A stretch of 60,384 nucleotides of DNA from Natronobacillus azotifigens (GTDB taxonomy: Bacteria; Bacillota; Bacilli; Bacillales; Amphibacillaceae): contig NZ_JAPRAT010000024.1 of assembly GCF_026805325.1 (NCBI RefSeq), positions 1 through 60,384 on the forward strand, given 5' to 3'. The notes beneath the pieces are model-generated. The model did no database searches. It had not been told where the DNA came from and saw only the letters and a program-made list of their open reading frames with translations. Numbering within the stretch: position 1 is the stretch's first letter; each line of letters opens with the position of its first letter. Made by a program: the position numbers and the translations under genes. Positions 52,216-60,384 of the stretch are shown piece by piece.

Positions 52216-53838
52216 TCATTCTCTTCCAAATAAGCGATCTGCATATCGTTTAATTCTCGCTTCTAATTCTTCAAAGGTAAATGGCTTTGTGATATAATCA
52301 TCTGCACCTAATTCTAATGCTTTGATCATGTCTTTGTTTTTCCTTCTCCCTGTAAGCATCATAATACTAACATTTTTCTGTTCAACGATGCGTCGTAAAT
52401 GTGATAAAACCTCTAAACCATCCATTTTTGGCAAAATAATATCTAATAAGATTAATTTTTTTCCCGGTTGATATCTCCAATCAGAAGCAAGGAAAGTTTC
52501 ACCGTCAGCAAATGTTGTTACTTCGATTGGATAATTATTAGCTTTGATCTTACTTAAACGATCTTCTAGGAAGTAACAAATGAATCGATCATCATCTATT
52601 ACAGCAATTTTAAATGTTGTATTTTTATCCACTTCTATCCTAGCTTGTTCAACTACTTGACGATATTCTTCCACACGATTTTTTCCATTTTCCTTACCAT
52701 AGTATAGGGCTTGATCACTTTTTTCTAGTAAATCCCTCATCGTTTTAATCGTTGGCTGCATTTCGCATACACCAGCTGTGAAACTGACGGAGAAATTATC
52801 ATTACCAGAGCTATGTGTAATTCTATTGAATTGATTAAGAATATATTTGATTTGCTGCACTGCCTCACATTGATTTATTTCGGGCATAAGTAAAATAAAT
52901 TCTTCTCCACCATAGCGAAAAAAGTAGTCTTGATCGCGCTTATTATTTAACACACATTTTGAGAAACTTCTTAAAACTTCATCGCCAATGGCATGGCCAT
53001 AGGTGTCATTAACTTGTTTAAAGAAATCTAAATCAAGTAACGCCATACTAAAGTTTATTTTTCTATTTCTATAGTCATCAAAAAATTGTTTCCAGATCTG
53101 TTGAAGGAACGTTCGGTTATATGCTTTCGTTAACTCATCTACTAACGTCGTAGCCTTTAAAAACTTTTGCTGCCTTAATCTATTATTAATCAGATGCGGA
53201 AAGACCTCTTCACTAATCGCTTTGTCCAATAAATCCGTAACACCAACGTCATATAAATTAATCTGCAATTCATCAGAAATTTTGGTACCAATCACAATTA
53301 TCGGAATAAAGGCTTCAAACGCTCGCTTAGATAGTCGACTCACTAGTTTTTGAACTGTTTCCTCTGCTTTGTCTGCATCCAATAGTATTACATTTGGGCG
53401 ATAATCATAAAATAGACGGATAGTTCGGTTCATATTCGTTGCAACTAAAATTTCATATCCCTGCTTTTCTAAGGATTGCTTTCTAGAATCTAACGAACCC
53501 ACTTCATTATCAAATAATAATAACGTTATTTTTTCTTTAGTATGTGTATCATTAATCGGTTTATTTTTATGTTCATCTAATTTGAGGACAAAGAGCTGAA
53601 TCAAATTACTCCACTCATCTTCTTGCCATATTTCTTTATTCTGATGTAATAGCTCTTCTATTAAGCTATTAGCATGCCTCGCAATCGTATCCAAACCAAT
53701 ATGGCGAGACGATCCTTTTACTTCTTCTAACCATACGAGTAGTTCTTGTTTCGTTACTGTACTTTTATTTTGAAATTGGGCGATTTGTTTCTCTTGCCTT
53801 TCAAAAAAAATTGTTTCAATATTAAGAATCAAACTCAC
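52216..53838 (-). CDS. Diguanylate cyclase with degenerate Hpt, two receiver domains and GGDEF
   Basis: About 540 residues, in order: an Hpt-like helical segment (WLEEVKGSSRHIGL, with Glu where the phosphorylated His is expected), a degenerate receiver domain (LLFDNEVGSLDSRKQSLEKQ ... NVILLDADKAEETV), a GGDEF domain with the active signature GGEEF and an I-site RDQD five residues before it, and a second, complete receiver at the C-terminus (DDDRFICYFLEDRL, LLDIILPKMDG with phosphorylatable Asp, MLTGRR, TKPFTFEEL). It should make c-di-GMP under phosphorelay control. The start is uncertain: GTG 53838 or TTG 53832 follows AAAGGGAAAGGGG; the more distal ATG at 53907 lacks a site. No kinase gene is adjacent. 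Confidence 0.88.
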   Translation of the reverse strand: MSLILNIETIFFERQEKQIAQFQNKSTVTKQELLVWLEEVKGSSRHIGLDTIARHANSLIEELLHQNKEIWQEDEWSNLIQLFVLKLDEHKNKPINDTHTKEKITLLLFDNEVGSLDSRKQSLEKQGYEILVATNMNRTIRLFYDYRPNVILLDADKAEETVQKLVSRLSKRAFEAFIPIIVIGTKISDELQINLYDVGVTDLLDKAISEEVFPHLINNRLRQQKFLKATTLVDELTKAYNRTFLQQIWKQFFDDYRNRKINFSMALLDLDFFKQVNDTYGHAIGDEVLRSFSKCVLNNKRDQDYFFRYGGEEFILLMPEINQCEAVQQIKYILNQFNRITHSSGNDNFSVSFTAGVCEMQPTIKTMRDLLEKSDQALYYGKENGKNRVEEYRQVVEQARIEVDKNTTFKIAVIDDDRFICYFLEDRLSKIKANNYPIEVTTFADGETFLASDWRYQPGKKLILLDIILPKMDGLEVLSHLRRIVEQKNVSIMMLTGRRKNKDMIKALELGADDYITKPFTFEELEARIKRYADRLFGRE

Positions 53839-53969
53839 CCCTTTCCCTTTATTCCCTTTAGTATACCGTATGATTTCATCAAACAAAAGACCAAGAAATA
53901 ATTTCACTTTCGTCTTTTTATAAATTTTGCTAAACTAGTTTTAGCTAGTAACGATAAGGAGGACTTAAC

Positions 53970-54233
53970 TTGGCTATTATAACAGAAGCAACACCAAATC
54001 CAAACGCAATGAAATTCACTTCCGATAAACAAATATTTACTGGGGATGCTAGCATTTCTATTAAGACTGGGCAAGCTAGCGAACACGAACTGTTAAATGA
54101 ACTAATTGCACTTGATCACGTGGATAACGTGTTTGGTTACCAACATTTTATTACCATCAATAAATCTTCTGAGGCAGATTGGGAACAAATCGTTCCTAAA
54201 GTAGAAGCAATTATAAGCAATTACGGCTATTAG
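53970..54233 (+). CDS. NifU N-terminal-like scaffold protein
   Basis: An 87-residue NFU_N (NifU N-terminal) domain protein: ITEATPNPNAMKFTSDKQIF at the start, then ELIALDHVDNVFGYQHFITI and WEQIVPKVEAII. In other bacteria this domain is fused to the cysteine-bearing NifU domain; here it stands alone and lacks cysteines, so it probably assists rather than carries iron-sulfur clusters. TTG at 53970 follows AAGGAGG. Confidence 0.85.
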   Translation: MAIITEATPNPNAMKFTSDKQIFTGDASISIKTGQASEHELLNELIALDHVDNVFGYQHFITINKSSEADWEQIVPKVEAIISNYGY

Positions 54234-54248
54234 TCACTCAAAAGAAAA

Positions 54249-54291
54249 ACGTCAAGAATAGTGACCAAAGAATGGTTCTTTTCTTGACGTT
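54249..54291. terminator. Terminator between converging genes
   Basis: AACGTCAAGAA (54249-54259) pairs with TTCTTGACGTT (54281-54291), serving the NifU-like gene and yitT. Confidence 0.8.
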
Positions 54292-54322
54292 AGTTTCATT
54301 CTTTCATTTGATAGTAAACAAT

Positions 54323-55171
54323 CTAAGCATCTTTTCTAAAGAAACCGAATACTCCGGCGGTTTGAACAACATTTGTGAAGGCTTCTGGATCTACTTCCGT
54401 AATAATTCGTTCTAAGTCATATAACTCATATCTAGTAATCACTAGTACAAGCATTGATTTGTCTTCTTTTGAATAAGCACCACGTGCCGGTAAAATAGTT
54501 ATCCCTCGTACCACTTTAGTATGAATCGCTTGTTGTAATTCATCTGTCTTTTTGGTTACAATCATTGCTGTAACCTTTTCATGACGAGTATGAATCGCAT
54601 CGATAACACGGGTAGATACGTAAAGTGCTAATAAAGTATACAAAGCGTTTTCTGGTTCATTTAATATCCCAGCAAATAGGATGATAAATCCGTTTACCAA
54701 CATTAAATAACTACCTATTGGGCGATCTTTCATCCGTGATAAAACCATTGCTACAATATCTGACCCACCTGTTGAAGCCCCCCATTTTAGTGTGATTCCA
54801 ACACCAAATCCGCCAAGAACACCACCAAAAACCGCGTTTAACATAATATCATTAGAAAAACTATAGATCGGAATTAGTTCAAGAAAAATAGTAGTAGTGG
54901 CTACTGATAGAAAACTATAAATGGTGAAATGCCTGCCGACCTTATACCAACCTAAAATAGCGACAGGAATATTTAATAATAATAACCAAATACCTGTACT
55001 AATAAAATCGATATTAAGAAAATCGGAAAATATTGTAGATAATAACTGCGCCATCCCGGTAAACCCACTAGCATATACATCTGCACGAATAAAGAAAAAA
55101 TTTAGAGCACATGCGTTAATTAAAGCACCAACAATTACAATAATAATTCTCTTTGCTTCAAATATGAACAA
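54323..55171 (-). CDS. yitT: YitT-family membrane protein (DUF161 plus DUF2179)
   Basis: A 282-residue protein with five to six transmembrane helices in the first 200 residues (ALINACALNFFFIRADVYAS, GVGITLKWGASTGGSDIVAM) and a C-terminal cytoplasmic DUF2179 domain (RGITILPARGAYSKEDKSML, LVLVITRYELYDLERII) that may bind a ligand. The substrate and direction of transport are unknown. Divergent from degV, as yitT and yitS in B. subtilis. ATG at 55171 follows GGGGGAAGAACG. Confidence 0.92.
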   Translation of the reverse strand: MFIFEAKRIIIVIVGALINACALNFFFIRADVYASGFTGMAQLLSTIFSDFLNIDFISTGIWLLLLNIPVAILGWYKVGRHFTIYSFLSVATTTIFLELIPIYSFSNDIMLNAVFGGVLGGFGVGITLKWGASTGGSDIVAMVLSRMKDRPIGSYLMLVNGFIILFAGILNEPENALYTLLALYVSTRVIDAIHTRHEKVTAMIVTKKTDELQQAIHTKVVRGITILPARGAYSKEDKSMLVLVITRYELYDLERIITEVDPEAFTNVVQTAGVFGFFRKDA

Positions 55172-55430
55172 CGTTCTTCCCCCTTAAAACTGTCATAAAT
55201 TAATTTGATAGCCTTACCTTTTCCATACCCAATCATACGATAGAGTAATCTACTTCCTAAGATACATTCTACCTTATTCTACGTAAATGTCAGTATATCA
55301 TGCAATAGCAGAAATATCTTTTGACGAAAACCATGGTTAACTATAAACTAGAAGTAGTAAGGACGAAATTATTTAAGTAATTATTTTATTATCTTTCGCA
55401 CAATCAAATTAATTTAATGGAGGGGACAAA

Positions 55431-56291
55431 ATGAAGGTACAAATTATTGCCGATTCAGCTTGTGATCTCAATAACGAAGACTATCAGCAACATGAGATAG
55501 ACCGAGCTAGTTTAACCGTTCATTTAGACGATCAAAATTATCAAGATGGCAGAGACATTTCTGCAAAAACGATCTATGATGCAATGCGTGCAGGTAAGTC
55601 TCCAAAAACATCACAAGTAACACCTCAGGATTTTTCAGAAATTTTTACGAAATATGCAGAAAAGAAACAACCTTGTCTCTATTTAGCTTTCTCATCTGAG
55701 CTTTCTGGGACCTATCAGGCTTCAACAATTGCTGCGAGAGAGGTGCAAGAGAAATTCCCTGATTGGAATTTAAAAATTATTGATACAAAATGTGCTTCAT
55801 TCGGCTACGGGTTAGTAGTTCTTCGAGCAGCAGAATTAGCAAAAGAAGGACGTTCACTTGAAGATATTACTGCCATTAGTCAGTATCAAGCAGATCATAT
55901 GGAACATATTTTTACCGTAGATGACTTGGAGTATTTATACCGTGGTGGACGTGTAAGTAAGTCTGCTGCATTCGTTGGTACACTATTAAAGATTAAACCA
56001 CTTCTTCATATGGAAGATGGTAAATTAATTCCTTTAGAAAAAATTCGTGGTTCAAAAAAAGTATTCAAGCGGATGTTAGACATCATGGAAGAACGTGGTA
56101 CCGATTTTAGCAACCAAACAATTGGTATTAGTCATGGTGATGTCGAAGAAACCGCTCTACAATTAGCGGACATGATTAAAGAACGTTTTGAAGTAAAAGA
56201 CATTCAAATTCGACTGGTAGGATCAACGGTGGGTGCTCATTCTGGGCCAGGAACAATTGCTTTGTTCTTCTCAAACGATAAATATCAATAA
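55431..56291 (+). CDS. yitS: DegV-family fatty-acid-binding protein (YitS)
   Basis: A 286-residue DegV protein: IIADSACDLNNEDYQ at the start, KTSQVTPQDFSEIFTKY in the lipid-binding loop, YLAFSSELSGTYQASTIAAR with the conserved Ser, VDDLEYLYRGGRVSKSAAFVG and SHGDVEETALQL. Such FakB-like proteins hold a fatty acid for phosphorylation by FakA. ATG at 55431 follows ATGGAGGGGACAAA. A terminator follows at 56302. Confidence 0.93.
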   Translation: MKVQIIADSACDLNNEDYQQHEIDRASLTVHLDDQNYQDGRDISAKTIYDAMRAGKSPKTSQVTPQDFSEIFTKYAEKKQPCLYLAFSSELSGTYQASTIAAREVQEKFPDWNLKIIDTKCASFGYGLVVLRAAELAKEGRSLEDITAISQYQADHMEHIFTVDDLEYLYRGGRVSKSAAFVGTLLKIKPLLHMEDGKLIPLEKIRGSKKVFKRMLDIMEERGTDFSNQTIGISHGDVEETALQLADMIKERFEVKDIQIRLVGSTVGAHSGPGTIALFFSNDKYQ

Positions 56292-56301
56292 AGTATAATT
56301 C

Positions 56302-56336
56302 ACTCGTTATGGAAATTTTCCATGACGAGTTTATTT
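56302..56336 (+). terminator. Terminator of degV
   Basis: ACTCGTTATGGAAA and TTTCCATGACGAGT form a long stem with one mismatch, followed by TTATTTAT. Confidence 0.75.
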
Positions 56337-56537
56337 ATAACCAGATTATGGTCTGAAAGATAAGAAACTTTGTTGCGTGGCACTTGATAATTTTATGAAC
56401 TTTTTTCAAAAGGGAAAAATACTATCATGATTTACAAAAAAACTATTGCCTTTTCTTCTTCCCCGCAGTAAAGTATTAATCGTGTATATATATTTAGTTA
56501 CTCGAAATTATTTTACCACTATATAAGGGGTGCTCAT

Positions 56538-57896
56538 TTGAAAGATCATAATACGATGAAAAAACTATCATTACTTGCCTTAACATGGCCAATTTTCATT
56601 GAAATATTTCTCCACATGCTTATGGGGAATGCGGATACATTAATGCTGAGTCAATTCTCTGATAATGCCGTGGCAGCTGTTGGGGTTTCTAATCAAATTT
56701 TATCCGTAATTATTGTCATGTTCGGTTTTGTTGCTGCAGGGGCATCAATCTTAGTCGCTCAAAACCTTGGGGCTAATAATCCGCTGACTGCTGGTAAAAT
56801 TGCAGTAACAGCACTAAGTTTAAATTTGCTATTCTCGTTATCTCTAAGTATCTTTCTCTTTGTTTTTAGTACGCGGTTACTCCATTTAATGAATTTACCG
56901 ATTGAATTAATGAGTGAAGCTACCGGATATATGAATATTGTTGGTGGCTTCATCTTCATTCAAGCACTTATTATGACTGTTGCAGCTATTTTGAGAAGTT
57001 ATGGTTACACCAAAGATACAATGTTTGTTACAGTTGGAATGAATATTGTTAATATTATTGGTAACTATTTTGTTATTTTTGGTCCGTTCGGATTTCCAGT
57101 TCTCGGTGTAGAAGGAGTAGCATACTCCACGATGACCAGTCGTTTTCTTGGTTTTATTGTTTTACTCTTTATTTTGGTCAAAAGAAATAAAGGTCTTTTA
57201 CCTTTTCAATCTTTATACAAATACAACAAACAACATGTGAAAGATCTATTAAATATCGGAATACCTTCTGCCGGCGAACAACTTTCGTACAATGGAAGTC
57301 AGATGGTAATTACATATTTTATTGCTCAATTAGGTACGGTAGCCATCACGACGAAAGTATATGTTCAAAATATCATGATGTTCATTCTGTTATTTTCCAT
57401 TGCAATTGGGCAAGGCTCACAAATTATTATTGGACACATGATCGGAGCTGGAGATACTCATTCCGCTTATAAACGTGGGATGAAAAGCTTACAAATCTCT
57501 TTTATAATCAGTTTGTTCGCTGCCGTCACCATCTATTTTTCTAGTGAATTTTTACTTGGTATTTTTTCTAATGATGCTACGATCATTTCTGAAGGGAAAT
57601 TCTTACTTCTCATTACGATTATTCTGGAACCCGGAAGAGCATTTAACCTCGTGTTAATCAACTCTTTACGAGGCACAGGAGATGTGAAATTCCCTGTAAT
57701 CGTGGGTATTGTTTCTATGTGGGGAGTAGCCGTAACTTTTGCTTGGTTTTTTGGGATTTTTCTTGGTCTTGGTCTTGTTGGTGTATGGATTGGTTTTATC
57801 TGTGATGAATGGCTTCGTGGTCTCATCATGTTAAAACGTTGGCGTTCAAAAGTATGGGCAGAAAAAGCGTATGTAAAGAAAGAAGTAGAAGGATAA
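56538..57896 (+). CDS. MATE-family efflux transporter
   Basis: A 452-residue multidrug and toxin extrusion transporter with twelve transmembrane helices in two similar halves. It has the MATE N-terminal pattern (LALTWPIFIEIFLHMLMGNA, DTLMLSQFSDNAVAAVGVSN), and in the second half GIPSAGEQLSYNGSQMVITY and RAFNLVLINSLRGTGDVKFP. It exports cationic compounds against Na+ or H+; its specificity cannot be deduced. TTG at 56538 follows AAGGGGTG. It is separate from its neighbours. Confidence 0.92.
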   Translation: MKDHNTMKKLSLLALTWPIFIEIFLHMLMGNADTLMLSQFSDNAVAAVGVSNQILSVIIVMFGFVAAGASILVAQNLGANNPLTAGKIAVTALSLNLLFSLSLSIFLFVFSTRLLHLMNLPIELMSEATGYMNIVGGFIFIQALIMTVAAILRSYGYTKDTMFVTVGMNIVNIIGNYFVIFGPFGFPVLGVEGVAYSTMTSRFLGFIVLLFILVKRNKGLLPFQSLYKYNKQHVKDLLNIGIPSAGEQLSYNGSQMVITYFIAQLGTVAITTKVYVQNIMMFILLFSIAIGQGSQIIIGHMIGAGDTHSAYKRGMKSLQISFIISLFAAVTIYFSSEFLLGIFSNDATIISEGKFLLLITIILEPGRAFNLVLINSLRGTGDVKFPVIVGIVSMWGVAVTFAWFFGIFLGLGLVGVWIGFICDEWLRGLIMLKRWRSKVWAEKAYVKKEVEG

Positions 57897-57975
57897 TACT
57901 TAGTCAAGCATCGAAATGCTAGGGAAGAGTTCGGAACATCAACAATAATTTTTATGCTTTCTTATTTTTTCTAGA

Positions 57976-58008
57976 CAAAAAACGCAGAGGATTTACTCTG
58001 CGTTTTTG
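57976..58008. terminator. Terminator shared by the MATE gene and asnO
   Basis: CAAAAAACGCAGAG pairs with CTCTGCGTTTTTG around 6 bases between the converging genes. Confidence 0.88.
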
Positions 58009-58029
58009 TTAGCATGAGAAAAAGACCTT

Positions 58030-59877
58030 TTAAATTTCTAATCTTACATTATATGTTCGCATCCAATAATCAAACTGTGCGAGATAGGCTAATAATTGAG
58101 GCCCTTTCATTAGCTGACCAAACCAAGGCTCCTCTATCGATTCCCCTTCTGTCTCAACCAAACGTTCTATTGCTGCTCGGTCAAAAACTTCAAACATTCT
58201 TGCATTCGGATCTGCCAAAATATCCTTCATCCAATCAACTACTGCTTTAGTATAAGCTGGATGGTATGTTTTTGGGTACGGGCTTTTTTTTCGATAAAGA
58301 ATTTCATCGGGTAATAACCCTTCTAAGGCTTTTCGTAAAATTCCTTTTTCCTGATTTTGATGGGTTTTCATCTCCCACGGAATGTTCCAAACGTATTCTA
58401 CTAGTCGATGATCACTAAATGGTACCCTTGCTTCAAAACCACTAGCCATACTCATTCGATCCTTCCGATCCAATAAAGTTGGCATGAACCACTGCATGTT
58501 CAGATAAAACATTTCTCTACGTTTAGCTTCTAAAGGCGTATCTTCTTCAAGTGTTGGTGATTCATCAATTGTCTCTTGATAACGTTTTAAACGATAGTTA
58601 TCCAAGTCTAACTTTTCTCGTAGTTCTGAATCAACTAGCTTATTTCTCAGTGAGTTTGAACGGATCCACGGAAATCCTGTTCGATTTAAATCATTTTCAC
58701 GATAGAACCATGGATAACCTCCAAAGATTTCATCCGCACATTCCCCAGACAACGCCACAGTAACATAGTCTTTTGTTTGACGACAAAACCAAAGTAATGA
58801 ACTATCTACATCAGCCATTCCTGGTAAATCACGAGCAATTACCGCATCTTTTAATAGCTCAACCATTGTCTTATTATCCAAAGTAAATGTATGTTGTTCT
58901 GTTTGATGAGCATCTACAACTTTATCAATAAAATCAGCATCTCGACTTGGTTGAAAATCATTTTTCTCAAAATATTGCTTGTTATCTTCAAAATCAATAG
59001 AGAAGGTTAATAATTTTTGTTCTTTCTCTTTTGCTAAATATTTAGCTGCAACAGCAGTAATAGCGCTAGAATCTACCCCTCCTGATAAGAAAGTGCCAAT
59101 TGGCACATCAGAGATAAGTTGTCGTTCTACTGAATCAATAAACAATTTTCTAACGTATACAGCAGTCTCTTCAAGGGAATCTTCATGTAATTTACTTGTG
59201 ACATTCCAATAACGACGGATATCCAATCCAGTTCGATCATAGGTAGCTAGATGGGCAGCTCTCAACTCTTTAATCCCTTTAAACACTCCATGGCCAGGTG
59301 TCCGTGATGGTCCAAGTGCGAGTATCTCTTGTAAGCCATCTTTATCTATGACCGGTTCTACCTGATCATGTGCGAGTAGTGCTTTGATTTCTGATGAGAA
59401 GAGAAAGGAATCTTCTGTCTCTGTATAAAACAATGGTTTTACACCCAGCCTATCTCTTGCTAAAAAAACTTGTTCGTCTTCTGGATTCCAGATTGCGAAT
59501 GCAAAAATTCCATTTAATTTTTCTACTGCTTTTTCACCCCACTCCAAGTAACTTTTCAATAAAACTTCGGTGTCTGAGTGTGAATTGAACGTCCAACCGT
59601 TCGCTAGTAACTCCACTCTCAGATCTTCCGTGTTGTAAAGCTCTCCATTATAAATTAATACAAAGTTTTTATCATTTTGCACACAAGTCATTGGCTGGAG
59701 TCCACCTTCTGGATCCACGACAATTAACCGCTTATGACCGAAAGCTACGTGTTGGTCGCACCAAGTTTTTGCCTGATCAGGACCTCGGTGCTGAATTTTT
59801 CCAGTCATTTGATTGATCATTTTATCTTGTGCTGATAAATCAGTTTCAAAGTTTATCCATCCAACAATTCCACACAT
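58030..59877 (-). CDS. asnO: Asparagine synthetase (glutamine-hydrolysing), AsnO-like
   Basis: A 615-residue enzyme: Ntn glutaminase domain with the N-terminal catalytic Cys2 (MCGIVGWINFETD), RLIVVDPEGGLQPM and YNGELYNTEDLR, then the synthetase domain with the ATP PP-loop FLSGGVDSSAITAVAAKYL and GECADEIFGGYPWFY. ATG 59877 is required because Cys must be residue 2 after processing; the ATG five codons upstream was rejected. Length agrees with B. subtilis AsnO (YisO, 614 residues), the sporulation-linked paralogue that lies near the yit genes. Confidence 0.93.
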   Translation of the reverse strand: MCGIVGWINFETDLSAQDKMINQMTGKIQHRGPDQAKTWCDQHVAFGHKRLIVVDPEGGLQPMTCVQNDKNFVLIYNGELYNTEDLRVELLANGWTFNSHSDTEVLLKSYLEWGEKAVEKLNGIFAFAIWNPEDEQVFLARDRLGVKPLFYTETEDSFLFSSEIKALLAHDQVEPVIDKDGLQEILALGPSRTPGHGVFKGIKELRAAHLATYDRTGLDIRRYWNVTSKLHEDSLEETAVYVRKLFIDSVERQLISDVPIGTFLSGGVDSSAITAVAAKYLAKEKEQKLLTFSIDFEDNKQYFEKNDFQPSRDADFIDKVVDAHQTEQHTFTLDNKTMVELLKDAVIARDLPGMADVDSSLLWFCRQTKDYVTVALSGECADEIFGGYPWFYRENDLNRTGFPWIRSNSLRNKLVDSELREKLDLDNYRLKRYQETIDESPTLEEDTPLEAKRREMFYLNMQWFMPTLLDRKDRMSMASGFEARVPFSDHRLVEYVWNIPWEMKTHQNQEKGILRKALEGLLPDEILYRKKSPYPKTYHPAYTKAVVDWMKDILADPNARMFEVFDRAAIERLVETEGESIEEPWFGQLMKGPQLLAYLAQFDYWMRTYNVRLEI

Positions 59878-59961
59878 AAGTACGTGCCACACCCTTTCAC
59901 AAATTACTCCACTATCTATCTATGTATATGAGAATAAGGGTTGATTATGTGCATGTGTCTA

Positions 59962-60131
59962 ACAAAGTAAGCTTCAATCAGTGGGGGTTTTTAGGTGCTC
60001 CCCGACTGATTGTTAGCCCTAAAGGATGACCTAAAGGCCCTTTAACCATTAGGGGTGCTAGCGTCCGTTACTCCCACTTAAACAACTTGATCTTCTACTT
60101 GTTTTGAAGTGGGCGTTCCTATGAGGTTGCT
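59962..60131 (+). repeat. Structured repeat family R1, copy K
   Basis: Begins ACAAAGTAAGCTTCAATCAG. Arm 1 is CAATCAGTGGGG/CCCCGACTGATTG with one mismatch. The full-length middle (CCCTAAAGGATGACCTAAAG) is present, and arm 2 is CTCCCACTTAAACAA ... TTGTTTTGAAGTGGGC. The standard end is replaced by GTTCCTATGAGGTTGCTGC, which merges with the tandem repeat at 60125. Confidence 0.82.
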
Positions 60132-60338
60132 GCATTTTTGCCCTGCCCTGAACTAGGCAAGATCACGCGTTCACCAAGGTTGCAGCTCTTTCTGATCTCT
60201 AACCTAAGCGTAAGTAGTTCTTTCAATGAGGTCGTAGTACTTTCTCATATCTAACCTAGGCGCAAGCACGCCTTATAAAGAGTCTACAGTATTTTGATCC
60301 TTAATCCTCAAGTGAACATCGTAAAAGTAAAGAAGATA
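60125..60338 (+). repeat. Imperfect 52-53-bp tandem repeat (about four units)
   Basis: Two clear units, GTTGCAGCTCTTTCTGATCT(CTAACCTAAGCGTAAGTAG...) at 60178 and GTCGTAGTACTTTCTCATAT(CTAACCTAGGCGCAAGCAC...) at 60230, are flanked by weaker ones starting GTTGCTGCATTTTTG (60125) and TCTACAGTATTTTGATC (60282). Each unit ends near a purine stretch (ATGAG, AAGAG). No coding frame is supported. The last 45 bases of the window show nothing recognisable. Confidence 0.6.
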
Positions 60339-60384
60339 GAATATTACCACACACTTCGTCCATTGACTAATAATACTGTTTACA

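Overview
The window comes from a low-GC, endospore-forming Bacillaceae chromosome. Spx, SpxH, MecA, CoiA, PepF, RelQ, FapR-type operators and the spore-coat genes cotO and cotY/Z occur in an order close to the Bacillus subtilis yit-yjb-yjc region. Many exported or solvent-exposed proteins are acidic (for example OppA), which suggests a halotolerant genus such as Gracilibacillus or Oceanobacillus; the genus is inference.

Layout. 1-0.2 kb: 5' end of an IS200/IS605 tnpA running out of the window. 0.2-8.4 kb: SEC-C protein, HAD phosphatase, a 14-residue-repeat coiled-coil protein, an Ig-like lipoprotein, a chemoreceptor behind a c-di-GMP-I riboswitch, and a NusG-II-like protein. 8.4-13.4 kb: permease pair ycgR-ycgQ, tRNA-Val(GAC), two tandem RodA/FtsW-type glycosyltransferases. 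13.8-19.7 kb: SleB-like hydrolase, GNAT, DUF421 protein, a sporulation cluster with three sigma-K-type promoters, cotO, and fabI with a FapR box. 19.9-33 kb: prpE, yjbO, a broken GNAT gene, nadK-relQ, yjbK, spxH, a small membrane gene, pepF, coiA, mecA, spx, yjbC and a DUF4015 protein. 34.5-40.7 kb: an oligopeptide ABC operon (oppD-F-B-C-A) with candidate CodY boxes. 41-46.7 kb: T-box-trpS, yjbA, a small membrane gene, fabH-fabF with a FapR box. 47-50 kb: glycine-repeat protein, uppP, fnr, yitW. 50-60 kb: yitV, yitU, a GGDEF signalling protein, a NifU-N-like protein, yitT, degV, a MATE transporter and a glutamine-hydrolysing asparagine synthetase.

The strongest unexplained signal is a dispersed, highly structured repeat of about 147-182 bp. 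Twelve copies and one isolated hairpin half are visible, including a head-to-tail triplet at 43618-44083. Each copy has two palindromic arms. One arm differs between copies by paired changes that keep the helix. Many copies are bounded by ATAAA/TTTAT, and four sit exactly on host stop codons (fnr, yitU, pepF, nadK). No transposase or nuclease lies inside any copy. The architecture resembles the right-end/guide-RNA (omega/reRNA-like) part of TnpB-type IS200/IS605 elements, or a non-autonomous derivative that a TnpA/TnpB elsewhere could act on; this identification is inference.

Functional links: fatty-acid synthesis is tied together by FapR sites at fabI and fabH-fabF. Spx proteolysis and stress control is represented by spx, spxH and mecA. 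c-di-GMP is represented by a likely cyclase and a c-di-GMP-riboswitch-controlled receptor. Nucleotide-alarmone metabolism is represented by relQ, nadK and prpE. Two genes (15277 and 43510) appear to start at CTG codons.
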